Shown here one piece after another: positions 14,776 through 22,663 of a DNA stretch of 47,171 nt; position 1 is the stretch's first letter; each line of letters opens with the position of its first letter. This DNA comes from Oscillospiraceae bacterium. GTDB taxonomy: Bacteria > Bacillota > Clostridia > Oscillospirales > Oscillospiraceae. The translations under genes were made by a program, and so were the position numbers. The stretch covers positions 1 through 47,171 of the forward strand of contig JAFZQE010000022.1 of assembly GCA_017552325.1 (NCBI GenBank), read 5' to 3'. The notes beneath the pieces are model-generated. The model had not been told where the DNA came from. It worked only from the letters and a program-made list of their open reading frames with translations, and ran no database searches.

Positions 14776-16095
14776 ATGGGTCTTATTCAGGCAGCGCTGG
14801 GTGCGGCAGGCGGCGTTCTGGCCGACCAGTGGAAAGAGTATTTTTATTGTGAAGCCATCCCCGCCGACGTGCTCGTCACCAAGGGCGTGAAGCGCACGGG
14901 CGGCCGCTCGTCCAACACCAAGGGCGGCGACAACATCATCTCCAACGGCTCCGTCATTGCCGTGGCCGACGGTCAGTGCATGATCATCGTGGAGCAGGGC
15001 AAGGTCGTCGACCTCTGCGCCGAGCCGGGCGAATACACCTACGACAGCAGCAGCGAGCCCTCCCTCTTCACCGGCAAGCTGAGCCAGAGCATCAAGGAAG
15101 TCTTCAAGAACATCGGCAAGCGCTTCACCTTCGGCGGCGAGGCCCCGATGGATCAGCGCGTCTACTACTTCAACACCAAGGAGCTGGTCGGCAACAAGTA
15201 CGGCACGCCCTCCCCGGTGCCCTTCCGCGTGGTCGACAACAACATCGGCCTGGACGTGGACATCTCGATCCGCTGCTTCGGCGAGTACAGCTACCGCGTC
15301 ACCAACCCCATCCTCTTCTACACCAACATCTGCGGCAACGTCAGCTCCGCCTACCACCGCAGCCAGATCGACGGCCAGCTCAAGACCGAGCTGCTGACCG
15401 CCCTGCAGCCCGCCTTCGCCCGCATCTCCGACATGGGCATCCGCTACAGCGCCCTGCCCGGCCACACCCAGGAGATGGCCGACGCCCTCAATGACGTCCT
15501 GTCCTCCAAGTGGCGCGATCTGCGCGGCATCGAGATCGTCTCCTTCGGCGTGTCCTCCGTCAAGGCCAGCGAGGAAGACGAGGCCATGATCAAGGAGCTG
15601 CAGCGCAACGCCACCTTCCGCAATCCCAACATGGCCGCGGCGCACCTCGTCGGCGCGCAGGCGGCGGCCATGCAGGCGGCGGCCTCCAACGAGAACGCCG
15701 GCGCCGCGATGGCCTTCATGGGCATGAACATGGCCAACCAGGCCGGCGGCTTCAACGCCCAGAGCCTGTATCAGATGGGCGCGCAGCAGCCCGCCGCTGC
15801 CGCTCCGGCCGCCGATTCCTGGACCTGCCCGAGCTGCGGCAAGCCCGCCACCGGCAAGTTCTGCCCCGAGTGCGGCACGAAGAAGCCCGAGCCCGCTGCG
15901 GTCGACTACTGGACCTGCACGAGCTGCGGCGCGAAGAACAAGGGCAAGTTCTGTGCCGAGTGCGGCGCGAAGAAGCCCGCCGGCGTGCCGCAGTACCGCT
16001 GCGACAAGTGCGGCTGGACGCCCGCCGACCCGACCAAGCCGCCCAAGTTCTGCCCCGAGTGCGGCGATCCCTTTGACGACGGAGATATCGTCTGA
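14776..16095 (+). CDS. SPFH-domain protein with C-terminal zinc ribbons (YdjI-like, 'virion core' family)
   Basis: A 439-residue protein. The N-terminal part (about 1-290) is an SPFH/band-7-like domain of the YdjI type (MGLIQAALGAAGGVLADQWKEYF, ISNGSVIAVADGQCMIIVEQGKVVD, EVFKNIGKRFTFGG). An Ala/Met/Asn-rich helix (290-345) leads to three zinc ribbons: CPSCGKPATGKFCPEC, CTSCGAKNKGKFCAEC and CDKCGW...FCPEC. There is no transmembrane helix. In B. subtilis the ydjFGHI operon encodes PspA-like YdjF plus YdjG, YdjH and YdjI in an envelope-stress membrane complex; this gene is the YdjI counterpart. Start ATG at 14776 has AAAGGAG upstream. First gene of a three-gene cassette. Confidence 0.9.
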   Translation: MGLIQAALGAAGGVLADQWKEYFYCEAIPADVLVTKGVKRTGGRSSNTKGGDNIISNGSVIAVADGQCMIIVEQGKVVDLCAEPGEYTYDSSSEPSLFTGKLSQSIKEVFKNIGKRFTFGGEAPMDQRVYYFNTKELVGNKYGTPSPVPFRVVDNNIGLDVDISIRCFGEYSYRVTNPILFYTNICGNVSSAYHRSQIDGQLKTELLTALQPAFARISDMGIRYSALPGHTQEMADALNDVLSSKWRDLRGIEIVSFGVSSVKASEEDEAMIKELQRNATFRNPNMAAAHLVGAQAAAMQAAASNENAGAAMAFMGMNMANQAGGFNAQSLYQMGAQQPAAAAPAADSWTCPSCGKPATGKFCPECGTKKPEPAAVDYWTCTSCGAKNKGKFCAECGAKKPAGVPQYRCDKCGWTPADPTKPPKFCPECGDPFDDGDIV

Positions 16096-16112
16096 TCCCC
16101 ATTAATCCGTGA

Positions 16113-16137
16113 GCCGGGCGGAGACCCTCCGCCCGGC
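16113..16137 (+). other. Intercistronic hairpin in the SPFH cassette
   Basis: A perfect 10-bp stem GCCGGGCGGA/TCCGCCCGGC with a 5-nt loop between the SPFH and zinc-ribbon genes. It has no T-run, so it is more likely an RNA-stability or processing element than a terminator. Confidence 0.55.
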
Positions 16138-16162
16138 ATCTTCCAGGAAAGGAGGCCGGCCT

Positions 16163-17263
16163 ATGCCCGTTCAGATCACCAACTACCAGTGCCCGGCCTG
16201 TACCGGCCCGCTGCATTTCGTCGGCAAATCCGGCAGACTTGAATGCGAATACTGCGGCAGCAGCTTCAGCGTGAAAGAGATCGAAGCGCTCTACAAGGAC
16301 AAGGAAGCGGCCGCCGCGGCCGCCGGCGTGCAGGCGCAGAGCGCGGAGGCCGCGCAGGCTGCCGAGGAGTACAGCTTTCAGCAGGGCGCGGATGGCCTGA
16401 AGGTCTACAGCTGCCCGAGCTGCGGCGCGGAGCTCTTCTGCGACGAGACCACCGCCGCCACCAGCTGCCCCTACTGCGGCAACCCAACGGTCGTGCCCGG
16501 CCAGTTCCACGGCCAGCAGAAGCCGGACTACGTTCTCCCCTTCAAGCTGGACAAGAACGCCGCCGTCGCCGCGCTGAAAAACTTCTACAAGGGCAAAAAG
16601 CTCCTGCCCCGCGCCTTTTCCGACCAGAACCACATCGAGGAGATCAAGGGCGTCTACGTCCCCTTCTGGCTCTTCGACGGGCGCGTGAGCGCCGACATCC
16701 GCTACGCGGCCACCCGCGTGCGCAGCTACACCAGCGGCAAATACCGCATCACGGAGACCGACCATTTTGACGTCCGCCGCGCCGGTACGCTGGATTTCCG
16801 GCGCATCCCGGCCGACGGCTCGACCAAGATGCCCGACGCGATGATGGACTCGATAGAGCCCTTTGACTACGACGAGCTCAAGTCTTTCTCGACGGCCTAC
16901 TTGCCCGGCTTCCTGGCGGATATCTACGACGTGCCCGCCGAGGACGCCTCCGAGCGCGCCGTGCGCCGCGCCTGCGCCACCTCCGCGGCCAAGATCGGCG
17001 GCACCGCCGTCGGCTACTCCACCTGCACGCCCGTCAGTCAGCAGGTCGACATGCCGCGCCCCAGGGCCAAGTACGCGCTCCTGCCGGTGTGGATGCTGTC
17101 CACCCGCTGGAACGGGAAAAACTACCTCTTTGCGATGAACGGCCAGACCGGCAAGCTGATCGGCGACCTGCCCGTCTCGATGGGCAAGTTCTGGGCCTGG
17201 TTCTTCGGCATCGCGGCCCCGCTGGCCGGCATTCTTGCCGCGATCCTGTTCGGGGCGATGTGA
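16163..17263 (+). CDS. TFIIB-type zinc ribbon membrane protein (YdjG-like)
   Basis: A 366-residue protein with two zinc ribbons at the N-terminus, YQCPACTGPL...CEYCGSSF (about 7-32) and YSCPSCGAELFC...CPYCGNPT (about 82-110). Next is a mixed alpha/beta region with 'YVPFWLFDGRVSADIRY' and 'YALLPVWMLSTRWNGKNYLFAMNGQTGKLIGDLP', and a single C-terminal helix (about 340-365). This is the usual layout of YdjG-type proteins. ATG at 16163 is preceded by AAAGGAGG at 8 nt; in-frame codons upstream lack a ribosome site. It lies 12 nt before the TPM gene, so co-transcription is expected. A membrane scaffold role is inferred from the ydjGHI precedent. Confidence 0.88.
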   Translation: MPVQITNYQCPACTGPLHFVGKSGRLECEYCGSSFSVKEIEALYKDKEAAAAAAGVQAQSAEAAQAAEEYSFQQGADGLKVYSCPSCGAELFCDETTAATSCPYCGNPTVVPGQFHGQQKPDYVLPFKLDKNAAVAALKNFYKGKKLLPRAFSDQNHIEEIKGVYVPFWLFDGRVSADIRYAATRVRSYTSGKYRITETDHFDVRRAGTLDFRRIPADGSTKMPDAMMDSIEPFDYDELKSFSTAYLPGFLADIYDVPAEDASERAVRRACATSAAKIGGTAVGYSTCTPVSQQVDMPRPRAKYALLPVWMLSTRWNGKNYLFAMNGQTGKLIGDLPVSMGKFWAWFFGIAAPLAGILAAILFGAM

Positions 17264-17275
17264 GGAGGGACGGCC

Positions 17276-18175
17276 ATGAAGAAAAGACTTTTCTCTCTTG
17301 TTCTGATCCTCCTGCTGCTGGCGGCGCTGCTGCCCGCGGCCTTTGCCGAGCAGAGCGCGGCGGAAGAGACGGAAGCGCCGGTCTTCCCCTACGTGCTCGA
17401 CCAGGCCGGACTGCTGAGCGACAGCCAGCGCCAGACGCTGGAAGAAAAGGCGGCCGCGCTCAGCGAGCAGCATCAGTGCAGCCTCTACGTCGTCACGGTG
17501 GAGGATTATACCCAGTATAATTACAACATCGTAACAGCCACGCAGGGAATCTTCAACTATTATCATCTGGGTTGGGGAGACGGACAAGACGGCGTGATAT
17601 TGCTGCTGAGCATGAAGGAACGCGACTTCGATCTTGATGGTCATGGCAGTAAAGGCGAGACGATCTGCGGCTACGAGAGCAGATGGCTGATCGAGGACGA
17701 GTTCCTCGACAACTTCCGGAACAACGACTGGTATGGCGGATTTAAAGACTATCTTGACGTCTGTGACAAGCAGCTGACCAAGCTTGAAAACGGCGAGGAC
17801 ATTACAGCCGGGGCAGACATCATCACCGGCCCGGACGGGCTGGACTACCACAGCTACAACAATCCTTACGCGAGCACGGAGCGCAGCATCCTGCCGCGCC
17901 TGCTGGTCGTGATCTTCGTCCCGCTGGTCGTCGCGCTGATCGTCTGCATGAGCCTCAAGGGGCAGATGAAGACCGCGCGGGAGGCTACAGGCGCCGACGA
18001 ATACCTGGTGCCGCAGAGCATGAAGCTGAATGTCCAGGAGGACCGCTTCACCCACCGCACCCGGACCCAGACGCTGATCGAGACCGATTCCAATCACCGA
18101 AGCGGAGGCGGCGGAGGAGGGGGCAGCAGCTTCCACTCCGGCGGCGGCTTCTCCGGAAGCAGCGGCAAATTCTGA
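17276..18175 (+). CDS. TPM-domain membrane protein (YgcG/YdjH-like)
   Basis: A 299-residue protein: signal peptide (1-24, ending AAFAEQ), an extracytoplasmic TPM domain (about 35-190) with VLDQAGLLSDSQRQTLE, LYVVTVEDYTQYN and GWGDGQDGVILLLSMKERDFDL. One transmembrane helix sits at about 205-228. The C-terminal cytoplasmic tail ends in a Gly/Ser-rich stretch (GGGGGGGSSFHSGGGFSG), the common YgcG-like end. TPM domains act in envelope maintenance (Psb32/TLP18.3 in plants) and some have phosphatase activity. Third gene of the SPFH-zinc ribbon-TPM cassette; no pspA homologue is in the cassette. SD GAGGAGGG precedes the ATG. Confidence 0.9.
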   Translation: MKKRLFSLVLILLLLAALLPAAFAEQSAAEETEAPVFPYVLDQAGLLSDSQRQTLEEKAAALSEQHQCSLYVVTVEDYTQYNYNIVTATQGIFNYYHLGWGDGQDGVILLLSMKERDFDLDGHGSKGETICGYESRWLIEDEFLDNFRNNDWYGGFKDYLDVCDKQLTKLENGEDITAGADIITGPDGLDYHSYNNPYASTERSILPRLLVVIFVPLVVALIVCMSLKGQMKTAREATGADEYLVPQSMKLNVQEDRFTHRTRTQTLIETDSNHRSGGGGGGGSSFHSGGGFSGSSGKF

Positions 18176-18187
18176 TCTGATTATAAT

Positions 18188-18224
18188 AAAACGAGGCCCT
18201 GCACTTTTGTGCAGGGCCTCGTTT
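18188..18224. terminator. Bidirectional terminator between the TPM gene and a convergent lipoprotein gene
   Basis: AAAACGAGGCCCTGCAC and its complement form a 17-bp stem around a TTT loop, with A- and T-rich flanks on both strands. Confidence 0.9.
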
Positions 18225-18228
18225 TCTG

Positions 18229-19161
18229 TCAGTGTGCGGAAACGACCGAGCTCTCCTCCGTATCCTCAATCAGCGGGTCGCCCCATTCGGAGGGATCGGC
18301 GAGGGCCAGCGTCAGCTCGACGGTCTGCGGACGGCTGTCTTCCGCCCAGCCGGGCACCGGGATATAGCCCATCAGCGTGGCGTAGGCGCCGAAGCTGTCC
18401 TTCAGCTCGGCGGGGTAAGCGCCGCCGTCGAGGAGCAGCTCACCCTCCGGCAGCACCAGCAGCAGCGGCTCGCCGCAGCGGCTGACGGCCACGTATTCGA
18501 TGCTCAGGCCGCCGTCCTCGAGCTCCCAGCCGGTGATGTAGACCGCGGCGAGCTCGTTGTCGAGGACGAGCGCGTCCAGCGGGCCGGGGACGAACTCATA
18601 GCGCAGCGCCTCCTTCTCGCCGAAGGGCGAGGCGGAGAGCTCGTCGAAGAAGACGGGCTCGCGGTCCGGATCCTCGGCCGAGGAGACCTTCAGCGTGAAG
18701 CTCCACTGCACCGGCCTGTCGAAGCCCCAGGCGGCCATCTCGTCCCGCAGGATGCGGAAGCTCGGCTCAAGCGTGCCGCCGACCGCCACGCGGTAGGTCA
18801 GCACCTCGTCGATCGCGAGGCCGTTGATGCTCTGGTAGAGGAAGCGGAAGCTCATGATCTCGGCGGAGCGGTTTTCCAGCCGCAGATGGACGACCCAGTT
18901 GTCATCCCGGTCCACGCCGAGCGCGGTGACGGCGAGGGAGAAGTCCTCCGTGTCGGCCAGTTCCTCCTCGTAGTCGTAGGGGAAGCTCTCGGACGGGTGC
19001 GCCGCGGTCGGCGCGGGGCTCGTGGTCGGCATCGCTGACGCGGCGGGCGTCCCGGTCTCCGCCGCGGCGGGCGTTTCGGCCGCCGGCGGCACTTCTTCCG
19101 CGCCGCAGCCCGCGAGCAGCAGCAAAAGGCACAGCGCGAGCGCAAGGATCCTTCGTTTCAT
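18229..19161 (-). CDS. Lipoprotein of unknown function
   Basis: A 310-residue protein with a lipoprotein signal: MKRRILALALCLLLLLAGCGAEE, lipobox LLAGC with the lipidated Cys at 19. An Ala/Pro/Thr-rich spacer (20-58) precedes a beta-rich extracellular region (about 60-300). That region shows two copies of a 'VVHLRLENRSAEIMSF' / 'LSIEYVAVSRCGEPLL' type strand pattern, suggesting two Ig-like beta-sandwiches. No enzyme motif is seen. SD AGGAG lies 7 nt before the ATG. It has its own promoter (19196-19224), located just after the end of the aspartokinase gene. Confidence 0.82.
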   Translation of the reverse strand: MKRRILALALCLLLLLAGCGAEEVPPAAETPAAAETGTPAASAMPTTSPAPTAAHPSESFPYDYEEELADTEDFSLAVTALGVDRDDNWVVHLRLENRSAEIMSFRFLYQSINGLAIDEVLTYRVAVGGTLEPSFRILRDEMAAWGFDRPVQWSFTLKVSSAEDPDREPVFFDELSASPFGEKEALRYEFVPGPLDALVLDNELAAVYITGWELEDGGLSIEYVAVSRCGEPLLLVLPEGELLLDGGAYPAELKDSFGAYATLMGYIPVPGWAEDSRPQTVELTLALADPSEWGDPLIEDTEESSVVSAH

Positions 19162-19195
19162 GGCAGCTCCTGTTCAGCTTCGGTAAGATAAAGAC

Positions 19196-19224
19196 AGCAT
19201 AACACAAAAAGCGCCGCTTTGCAA
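19196..19224 (-). promoter_or_regulatory. Promoter of the lipoprotein gene
   Basis: Minus strand TTGCAA (19224-19219), 17 bp, TATGCT (19201-19196). It lies inside the terminator hairpin of the upstream aspartokinase gene. Confidence 0.6.
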
Positions 19225-19236
19225 TCAGTCCGGCGC
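19206..19236 (-). terminator. Probable terminator of the aspartokinase gene
   Basis: GCGCCG/CGGCGC stem (19231-19236 with 19211-19216) with a 14-nt loop, followed on the minus strand by five Ts. The stop codon sits in the loop. Confidence 0.5.
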
Positions 19237-20196
19237 GGCCAGGAACAGCCGGTGGCAGAGCTGCATGCCCTCCTCCAGACGGTCGGGCGGCAGCTGCACG
19301 CGCACATAGCCCTCGCCGAGCGAACCGCCCAGCACGGGCAGGCCCTCCTCGGCCAGCGCCATCACCAGGCGCGAGAGGGCGGCGGCCCCGGCGGCCCGGC
19401 CGACGAGCGTCATCGTGTCCTCCGCGGCGCTGCGCGTCAGCCCCGCCCAGGGCGGGCGCTCGCCATCCGGCAGACGGCGCACCAGCGAGCCGCCCTCCCC
19501 GGTGAAGGAGGAGCGCAGCGTGATCTCCACGCCCTGCTCCATCGCCAGGCGCACCGAGCGGTCGTGCAGGACCTGCGAGCCCGCCTCGGCCAGGCGCAGC
19601 ATATCCTGATAGTCGATCGCGTCCAGCCGCCGCGCCCCTGGCAGCAGGCGGGGGTCGGCGGTGTAGATGCCGTCCACGTCGGTGTAGATCTCGCAGCACT
19701 CGGCGCGCAGGGCGGCGGCGATGGCCACGGCGCTGGTGTCGGAGCCGCCCCGGCCGAGCGTGATCAGGTCGCCCTCGGCGTCGAGACCCTGGAAACCGCA
19801 GACGACGGCGACGCTCCCGCCCTCCAGCGTCTCCAGCAGGCGGCGGGGGAACATCAGCGCGATGCGCCCGTCCCCGTGCGCGCCGGCGGCGAAGATCCCG
19901 GCCTGCGCGCCGGAGAGGGAACAGGCCGCCTCGCCCAGGCTGTCGAGCGTGATCGCGAGCAGGGCGGCCGACTGCTGCTCGCCGGTGCCGAGCAGGGCGT
20001 CCAGCTCGCGCGGAGGCGGTGCGGGCGCGAGCTCGTGCGCCAGCGACAAGAGGTCGTCGGTGGCCTTTCCCATGGCGGACACGACGGCGACGACCGCGTG
20101 CCCCTGACGGCGGGCTTTGCTTATGAGAGCGGCGGCGCGGCGCAGGCGCTCCGGCCCCGCCAGCGAGCTGCCGCCGAATTTCTGAACGATCAGCAT
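19225..20196 (-). CDS. lysC: Short aspartokinase with a single ACT-like domain
   Basis: A 323-residue amino-acid kinase. Aspartokinase landmarks are [11 protein letters not shown] (Lys6), [62 protein letters not shown] and [13 protein letters not shown]. It should phosphorylate L-Asp at the head of Lys/Thr/Met/DAP synthesis. Usual monofunctional enzymes have about 400-450 residues and two ACT domains; here only one remains, about 250-323, starting [11 protein letters not shown] and ending GMQLCHRLF. Loss of an ACT domain could remove lysine or threonine feedback. Start ATG 20196 follows AAGGAGG by 7 nt. No other pathway gene is adjacent. Confidence 0.85.
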   Translation of the reverse strand: MLIVQKFGGSSLAGPERLRRAAALISKARRQGHAVVAVVSAMGKATDDLLSLAHELAPAPPPRELDALLGTGEQQSAALLAITLDSLGEAACSLSGAQAGIFAAGAHGDGRIALMFPRRLLETLEGGSVAVVCGFQGLDAEGDLITLGRGGSDTSAVAIAAALRAECCEIYTDVDGIYTADPRLLPGARRLDAIDYQDMLRLAEAGSQVLHDRSVRLAMEQGVEITLRSSFTGEGGSLVRRLPDGERPPWAGLTRSAAEDTMTLVGRAAGAAALSRLVMALAEEGLPVLGGSLGEGYVRVQLPPDRLEEGMQLCHRLFLAAPD

Positions 20197-20238
20197 CCTT
20201 CATCCTCCTTGAATCGTCGGATGCCTCATCCTATGACG

Positions 20239-20266
20239 GTGCTTAGTGCGCAGTGCTTAGTGCCCG
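20239..20266. repeat. Heptanucleotide tandem repeat, site 1
   Basis: Four consecutive 7-bp units: GTGCTTA, GTGCGCA, GTGCTTA, GTGCCCG. The same unit recurs at 21864-21927 and 28730-28757. It lies in the divergent region between the aspartokinase and CLC genes. Confidence 0.8.
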
Positions 20267-20333
20267 AAGAATGAAAAATGAAAAGAGAGGGGAGATCCGT
20301 TTTTCACTTTTTCATTTTTCCTTGATTCCCCGC

Positions 20334-20362
20334 TTGCATTTTTCGGAAGGCGGGTCTATAAT
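20334..20362 (+). promoter_or_regulatory. Promoter of the CLC gene
   Basis: TTGCAT (20334-20339), 17 bp, TATAAT (20357-20362). The -10 box overlaps an in-frame ATG at 20361, which therefore cannot be the translation start of this transcript. The leader of about 95 nt contains a GGATGC/GCATCC closed structure with an inner CCCGC/GCGGG stem. Confidence 0.75.
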
Positions 20363-20465
20363 GACGCGGCTTGAAAGTTGGATGCAGGAGGCGTTCCGCT
20401 GTCTCGACTCCCCCGCAGAGCGCGGGCCGGCATCCGCTGAACGACCCGTTTCTGGAGGCTCGACC

Positions 20466-21719
20466 TTGAGTTTTGTAAAGAAAGAAACCAAAGAAGTTGC
20501 GCAGACCGTCCGCACCTTCCTCAAATGGATGCTCATCGCCCTGCTCACCGGTGCTGCCGGCGGCTTGGTGGGCTCCGTTTTCCATCTGAGCGTTGGGAAG
20601 GCGACAGCCGTCCGCACCGCGCATCCCTGGCTGCTCTATCTGCTGCCGGCGGCCGGCCTGCTGATCGGCTTGGTCTACCATTTTCTGCATACAGAGAACA
20701 AAAACACCAACACCGTCATTGACTCCATCCAGTTGGGCGAGAGGGTCCCCCTTGCGCTGGTACCTACCATTTTTCTCGCCACGGTCATCACGCATCTCTT
20801 CGGCGGCAGCGCCGGACGCGAGGGCGCCGCGCTGCAGATCGGCGGCAGCCTGGGCAACACGGTGGGAAGGCTCTGCCGGCTGGATGACAAGGACATGCGC
20901 ATCGCTACGCTCTCGGGCATGAGCGCCGTCTTCTCTGCGCTGTTCGGCACACCGCTGACCGCCACAGTCTTCGCGCTGGAGGTCATCTCCGTGGGCGTGA
21001 TCTATTACTCCGCCTTCCTGCCCTGTCTTGTGGCCTCGCTGATCGCGCTTCAGATCTCTGCACTTTTCGGCATCGCGCCGGAGCATTTCCTGATCCCGGA
21101 GCTCAGCCTGCAGGCCGGGATGGCGCTGCGCATCTCCGGACTGGCCATCCTCTGCACGCTCCTGAGCATCATCTTCTGCCTGACCATGCACGGCACGGAG
21201 CATTTTCTGAAAAAGAAAATACCCAATGATTTTGCGCGCGTTCTCTTCGGAGGCGCGACCATCGTCGCTCTGACCCTTCTGCTCCGTACCGGTGAATTCA
21301 ACGGTGCCGGCATGGAGAGCATCAAACGCGCTGTGGAGGAGGGCGTCGCCCGGCCGGACGCTTTTTTCTGGAAGCTGCTGTTCACGGCTCTGACGCTCGG
21401 TACGGGCTACAAGGGCGGCGAGGTGGTTCCCTGCTTCTTCGTCGGGGCGACTTTCGGCTGTGTGGTCGGCGCGCTGCTTGGCATACCGGCGGGCTTCGCC
21501 GCGGCGGTCGGGCTGGTCTGTCTGTTCTGCGGCGCGGTCAACTGTCCCCTCGCATCCATCCTTCTGTCGGTGGAGCTCTTCGGCTCGGGCTCGATCATCT
21601 ATTTTGCCCTCTCCTGCGGCATCGCCTACATGCTCTCGGGCTATTTCGGCCTTTACTCCAGCCAGAAGATCATGTATTCCAAGCTTAAAGCGGAGTTTAT
21701 CAACATCCACGCGAAATAG
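20466..21719 (+). CDS. CLC-type anion antiporter, probably fluoride exporter (CLC-F)
   Basis: A 417-residue polytopic membrane protein starting at TTG 20466, which has GGAGG 7 nt upstream; the nearest in-frame ATG lies in the promoter. CLC landmarks are THLFGGSAGREGAALQIGG (gating Glu in GREGA) and TGYKGGEVVPCFFVGATFG. The GSGIP chloride motif is absent (the segment reads NTNTVIDSIQLGERVP), and GREGx-ALQ and GYKGGEV.P resemble the fluoride-selective CLC-F branch that exports F- in exchange for H+. I could not match a fluoride riboswitch in the leader. It is monocistronic, divergent from the aspartokinase gene, with a terminator at 21750-21798. Confidence 0.85.
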   Translation: MSFVKKETKEVAQTVRTFLKWMLIALLTGAAGGLVGSVFHLSVGKATAVRTAHPWLLYLLPAAGLLIGLVYHFLHTENKNTNTVIDSIQLGERVPLALVPTIFLATVITHLFGGSAGREGAALQIGGSLGNTVGRLCRLDDKDMRIATLSGMSAVFSALFGTPLTATVFALEVISVGVIYYSAFLPCLVASLIALQISALFGIAPEHFLIPELSLQAGMALRISGLAILCTLLSIIFCLTMHGTEHFLKKKIPNDFARVLFGGATIVALTLLLRTGEFNGAGMESIKRAVEEGVARPDAFFWKLLFTALTLGTGYKGGEVVPCFFVGATFGCVVGALLGIPAGFAAAVGLVCLFCGAVNCPLASILLSVELFGSGSIIYFALSCGIAYMLSGYFGLYSSQKIMYSKLKAEFINIHAK

Positions 21720-21749
21720 AGGGCCATCTCCCGGCTTTCCGAAAGAAAT

Positions 21750-21798
21750 GAAAAACACCGCACTGTCATCCTGTTGAGAAGACAGAGCAGTGTTTTTA
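21750..21798 (+). terminator. Terminator of the CLC gene
   Basis: AAAAACAC...CACTGTC pairs with GACAG...CAGTGTTTTT around a loop of about 12 nt, with T5 at the end of the 3' arm. Confidence 0.7.
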
Positions 21799-21863
21799 GC
21801 CGCAGAGCCGGGAGGTGCTCAACCGCCGCGCCCGCAAGCTGGCCGAGGCCGCCGCGAAGAAGA

Positions 21864-21927
21864 GTGCGTAGTGCATAGTGCTTAGTGCTTAGAGGTGAAA
21901 AAACTAAGCACTAAGAACTAAGCACTA
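21864..21927. repeat. Heptanucleotide tandem repeat with inverted arm, site 2
   Basis: Units GTGCGTA, GTGCATA, GTGCTTA, GTGCTTA (21864-21891), then after 12 nt the complement CTAAGCACTAAG...CTAAGCACTA (21904-21927). The two arms can fold into a long hairpin. It lies immediately upstream of the rpmH promoter. Confidence 0.85.
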
Positions 21928-21933
21928 AAACGG

Positions 21934-21962
21934 TTGACAGATTGACTTTTGTTCTATATAAT
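21934..21962 (+). promoter_or_regulatory. Consensus promoter of the rpmH operon
   Basis: TTGACA (21934-21939), 17 bp, TATAAT (21957-21962): a perfect sigma-A match, as expected for a ribosomal protein operon. Confidence 0.93.
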
Positions 21963-21964
21963 AG

Positions 21965-21998
21965 GCACTCGGCGGTTTGCGCCGCCGGGTGCTTTTTT
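21965..21998 (+). terminator. Terminator-like hairpin between the rpmH promoter and rpmH (attenuator?)
   Basis: GCACTCGGCGG pairs with CCGCCGGGTGC (one G-T wobble) around a 6-nt loop, followed by TTTTTT (21993-21998). It begins at about the transcription start. Either most transcripts stop here and read-through is regulated, or its role is to insulate from upstream transcription while the 5' arm, being partly untranscribed, folds poorly. Confidence 0.75.
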
Positions 21999-22059
21999 GT
22001 CAACTACTTCGGGGTTTCGGCTCCGATGTTGAGTATTATTACTGAAAGGAGTGCACACA

Positions 22060-22194
22060 ATGCTTCGTACCTACCAGCCCAAGAAGCTCCAGCGCAAGAA
22101 GGAGCACGGCTTCCGCAAGAGAATGAAGACGGCGAACGGCCGCAAGGTCCTGTCCCGCCGCAGAGCGAAGGGCAGAATCAAGCTCAGCTACTGA
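22060..22194 (+). CDS. rpmH: Ribosomal protein L34
   Basis: A 44-residue, strongly basic protein, [20 protein letters not shown] at the N-terminus and ending [12 protein letters not shown]. All conserved L34 features are present ([26 protein letters not shown]). It is a component of the large ribosomal subunit. GAAAGGAG lies 8 nt before the ATG. First gene of the conserved rpmH-rnpA-yidD-yidC-jag order. The leader of about 90 nt carries the hairpin described at 21965-21998. In many bacteria dnaA lies divergently upstream, but here a CLC gene takes that place. Confidence 0.98.
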   Translation: MLRTYQPKKLQRKKEHGFRKRMKTANGRKVLSRRRAKGRIKLSY

Positions 22195-22315
22195 TCCCGT
22201 CGATGAGCAGGTCAGACACAGATTTTTTCAGGGCGGCGTGATCCGCCCTATCGGTGTTTGTGCAGATTTCGGCAGAAGAAGCCTTTTTGTCTCAGCATAA
22301 ACGAGGTGCTGTCCC

Positions 22316-22663
22316 GTGAACGTCCGGCGCACATTGAAAAAGAACAGTGAATTCCGGCGCCTCTACGCCAAAGGAAAAAGCGCGGCCACGCCCTATCTGG
22401 TGCTCTACGTCCGGCCCAACCGGCGCGGGGAGAACCGCCTGGGCTACACCGTGTCCGTCAAGCTCGGGCACGCCGTGACGCGCAACCGTGTCCGCCGGCG
22501 CCTGCGGGAGATCGTCCGTCTGAACGAGCCCGCCCTGAAGCAGGGCTGGGACATGGTCGTCGTCGCGCGCACGCGCTGCGTCGGCGCGCCCTACCGGAAG
22601 ATCGAGGCCTCGTTCCTCGAGGCCTGCGGAAAGCTCGGCCTCATCAGGGAGGATGCGGAATGA
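22316..22663 (+). CDS. rnpA: Ribonuclease P protein component
   Basis: A 115-residue basic protein starting at GTG 22316 (GAGGTG 7 nt upstream). Features are the N-terminal [16 protein letters not shown], the strand [28 protein letters not shown] with the RNR signature, and [10 protein letters not shown]. It binds the catalytic RNase P RNA and assists 5' maturation of tRNA. The RNA subunit gene is not in this window. It overlaps yidD by 4 nt (ATGA at 22660-22663). Confidence 0.97.
   Translation: MNVRRTLKKNSEFRRLYAKGKSAATPYLVLYVRPNRRGENRLGYTVSVKLGHAVTRNRVRRRLREIVRLNEPALKQGWDMVVVARTRCVGAPYRKIEASFLEACGKLGLIREDAE

Noticed and set aside
20363-20465. Fluoride riboswitch before the CLC gene
   Set aside because: The expected conserved GATG loop and CTGATG pseudoknot pattern could not be found in the leader; left as unassigned structure.
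20304-21758. Minus-strand frame opposite the CLC gene
   Set aside because: Charged low-complexity product; the plus frame encodes a clear CLC channel protein.
21803-21871. Short coding-like tail (reading PQSREVLNRRARKLAEAAAKKSA then stop, cut here as SREVLNRRARKLAEAA)
   Set aside because: Could be the remnant of a lost gene's 3' end, but it is only 22 codons, has no start and no recognisable family, so it is not annotated as a pseudogene.
21720-22059. Replication origin next to rpmH
   Set aside because: No cluster of TTATCCACA-like DnaA boxes and no dnaA or dnaN in the neighbourhood.
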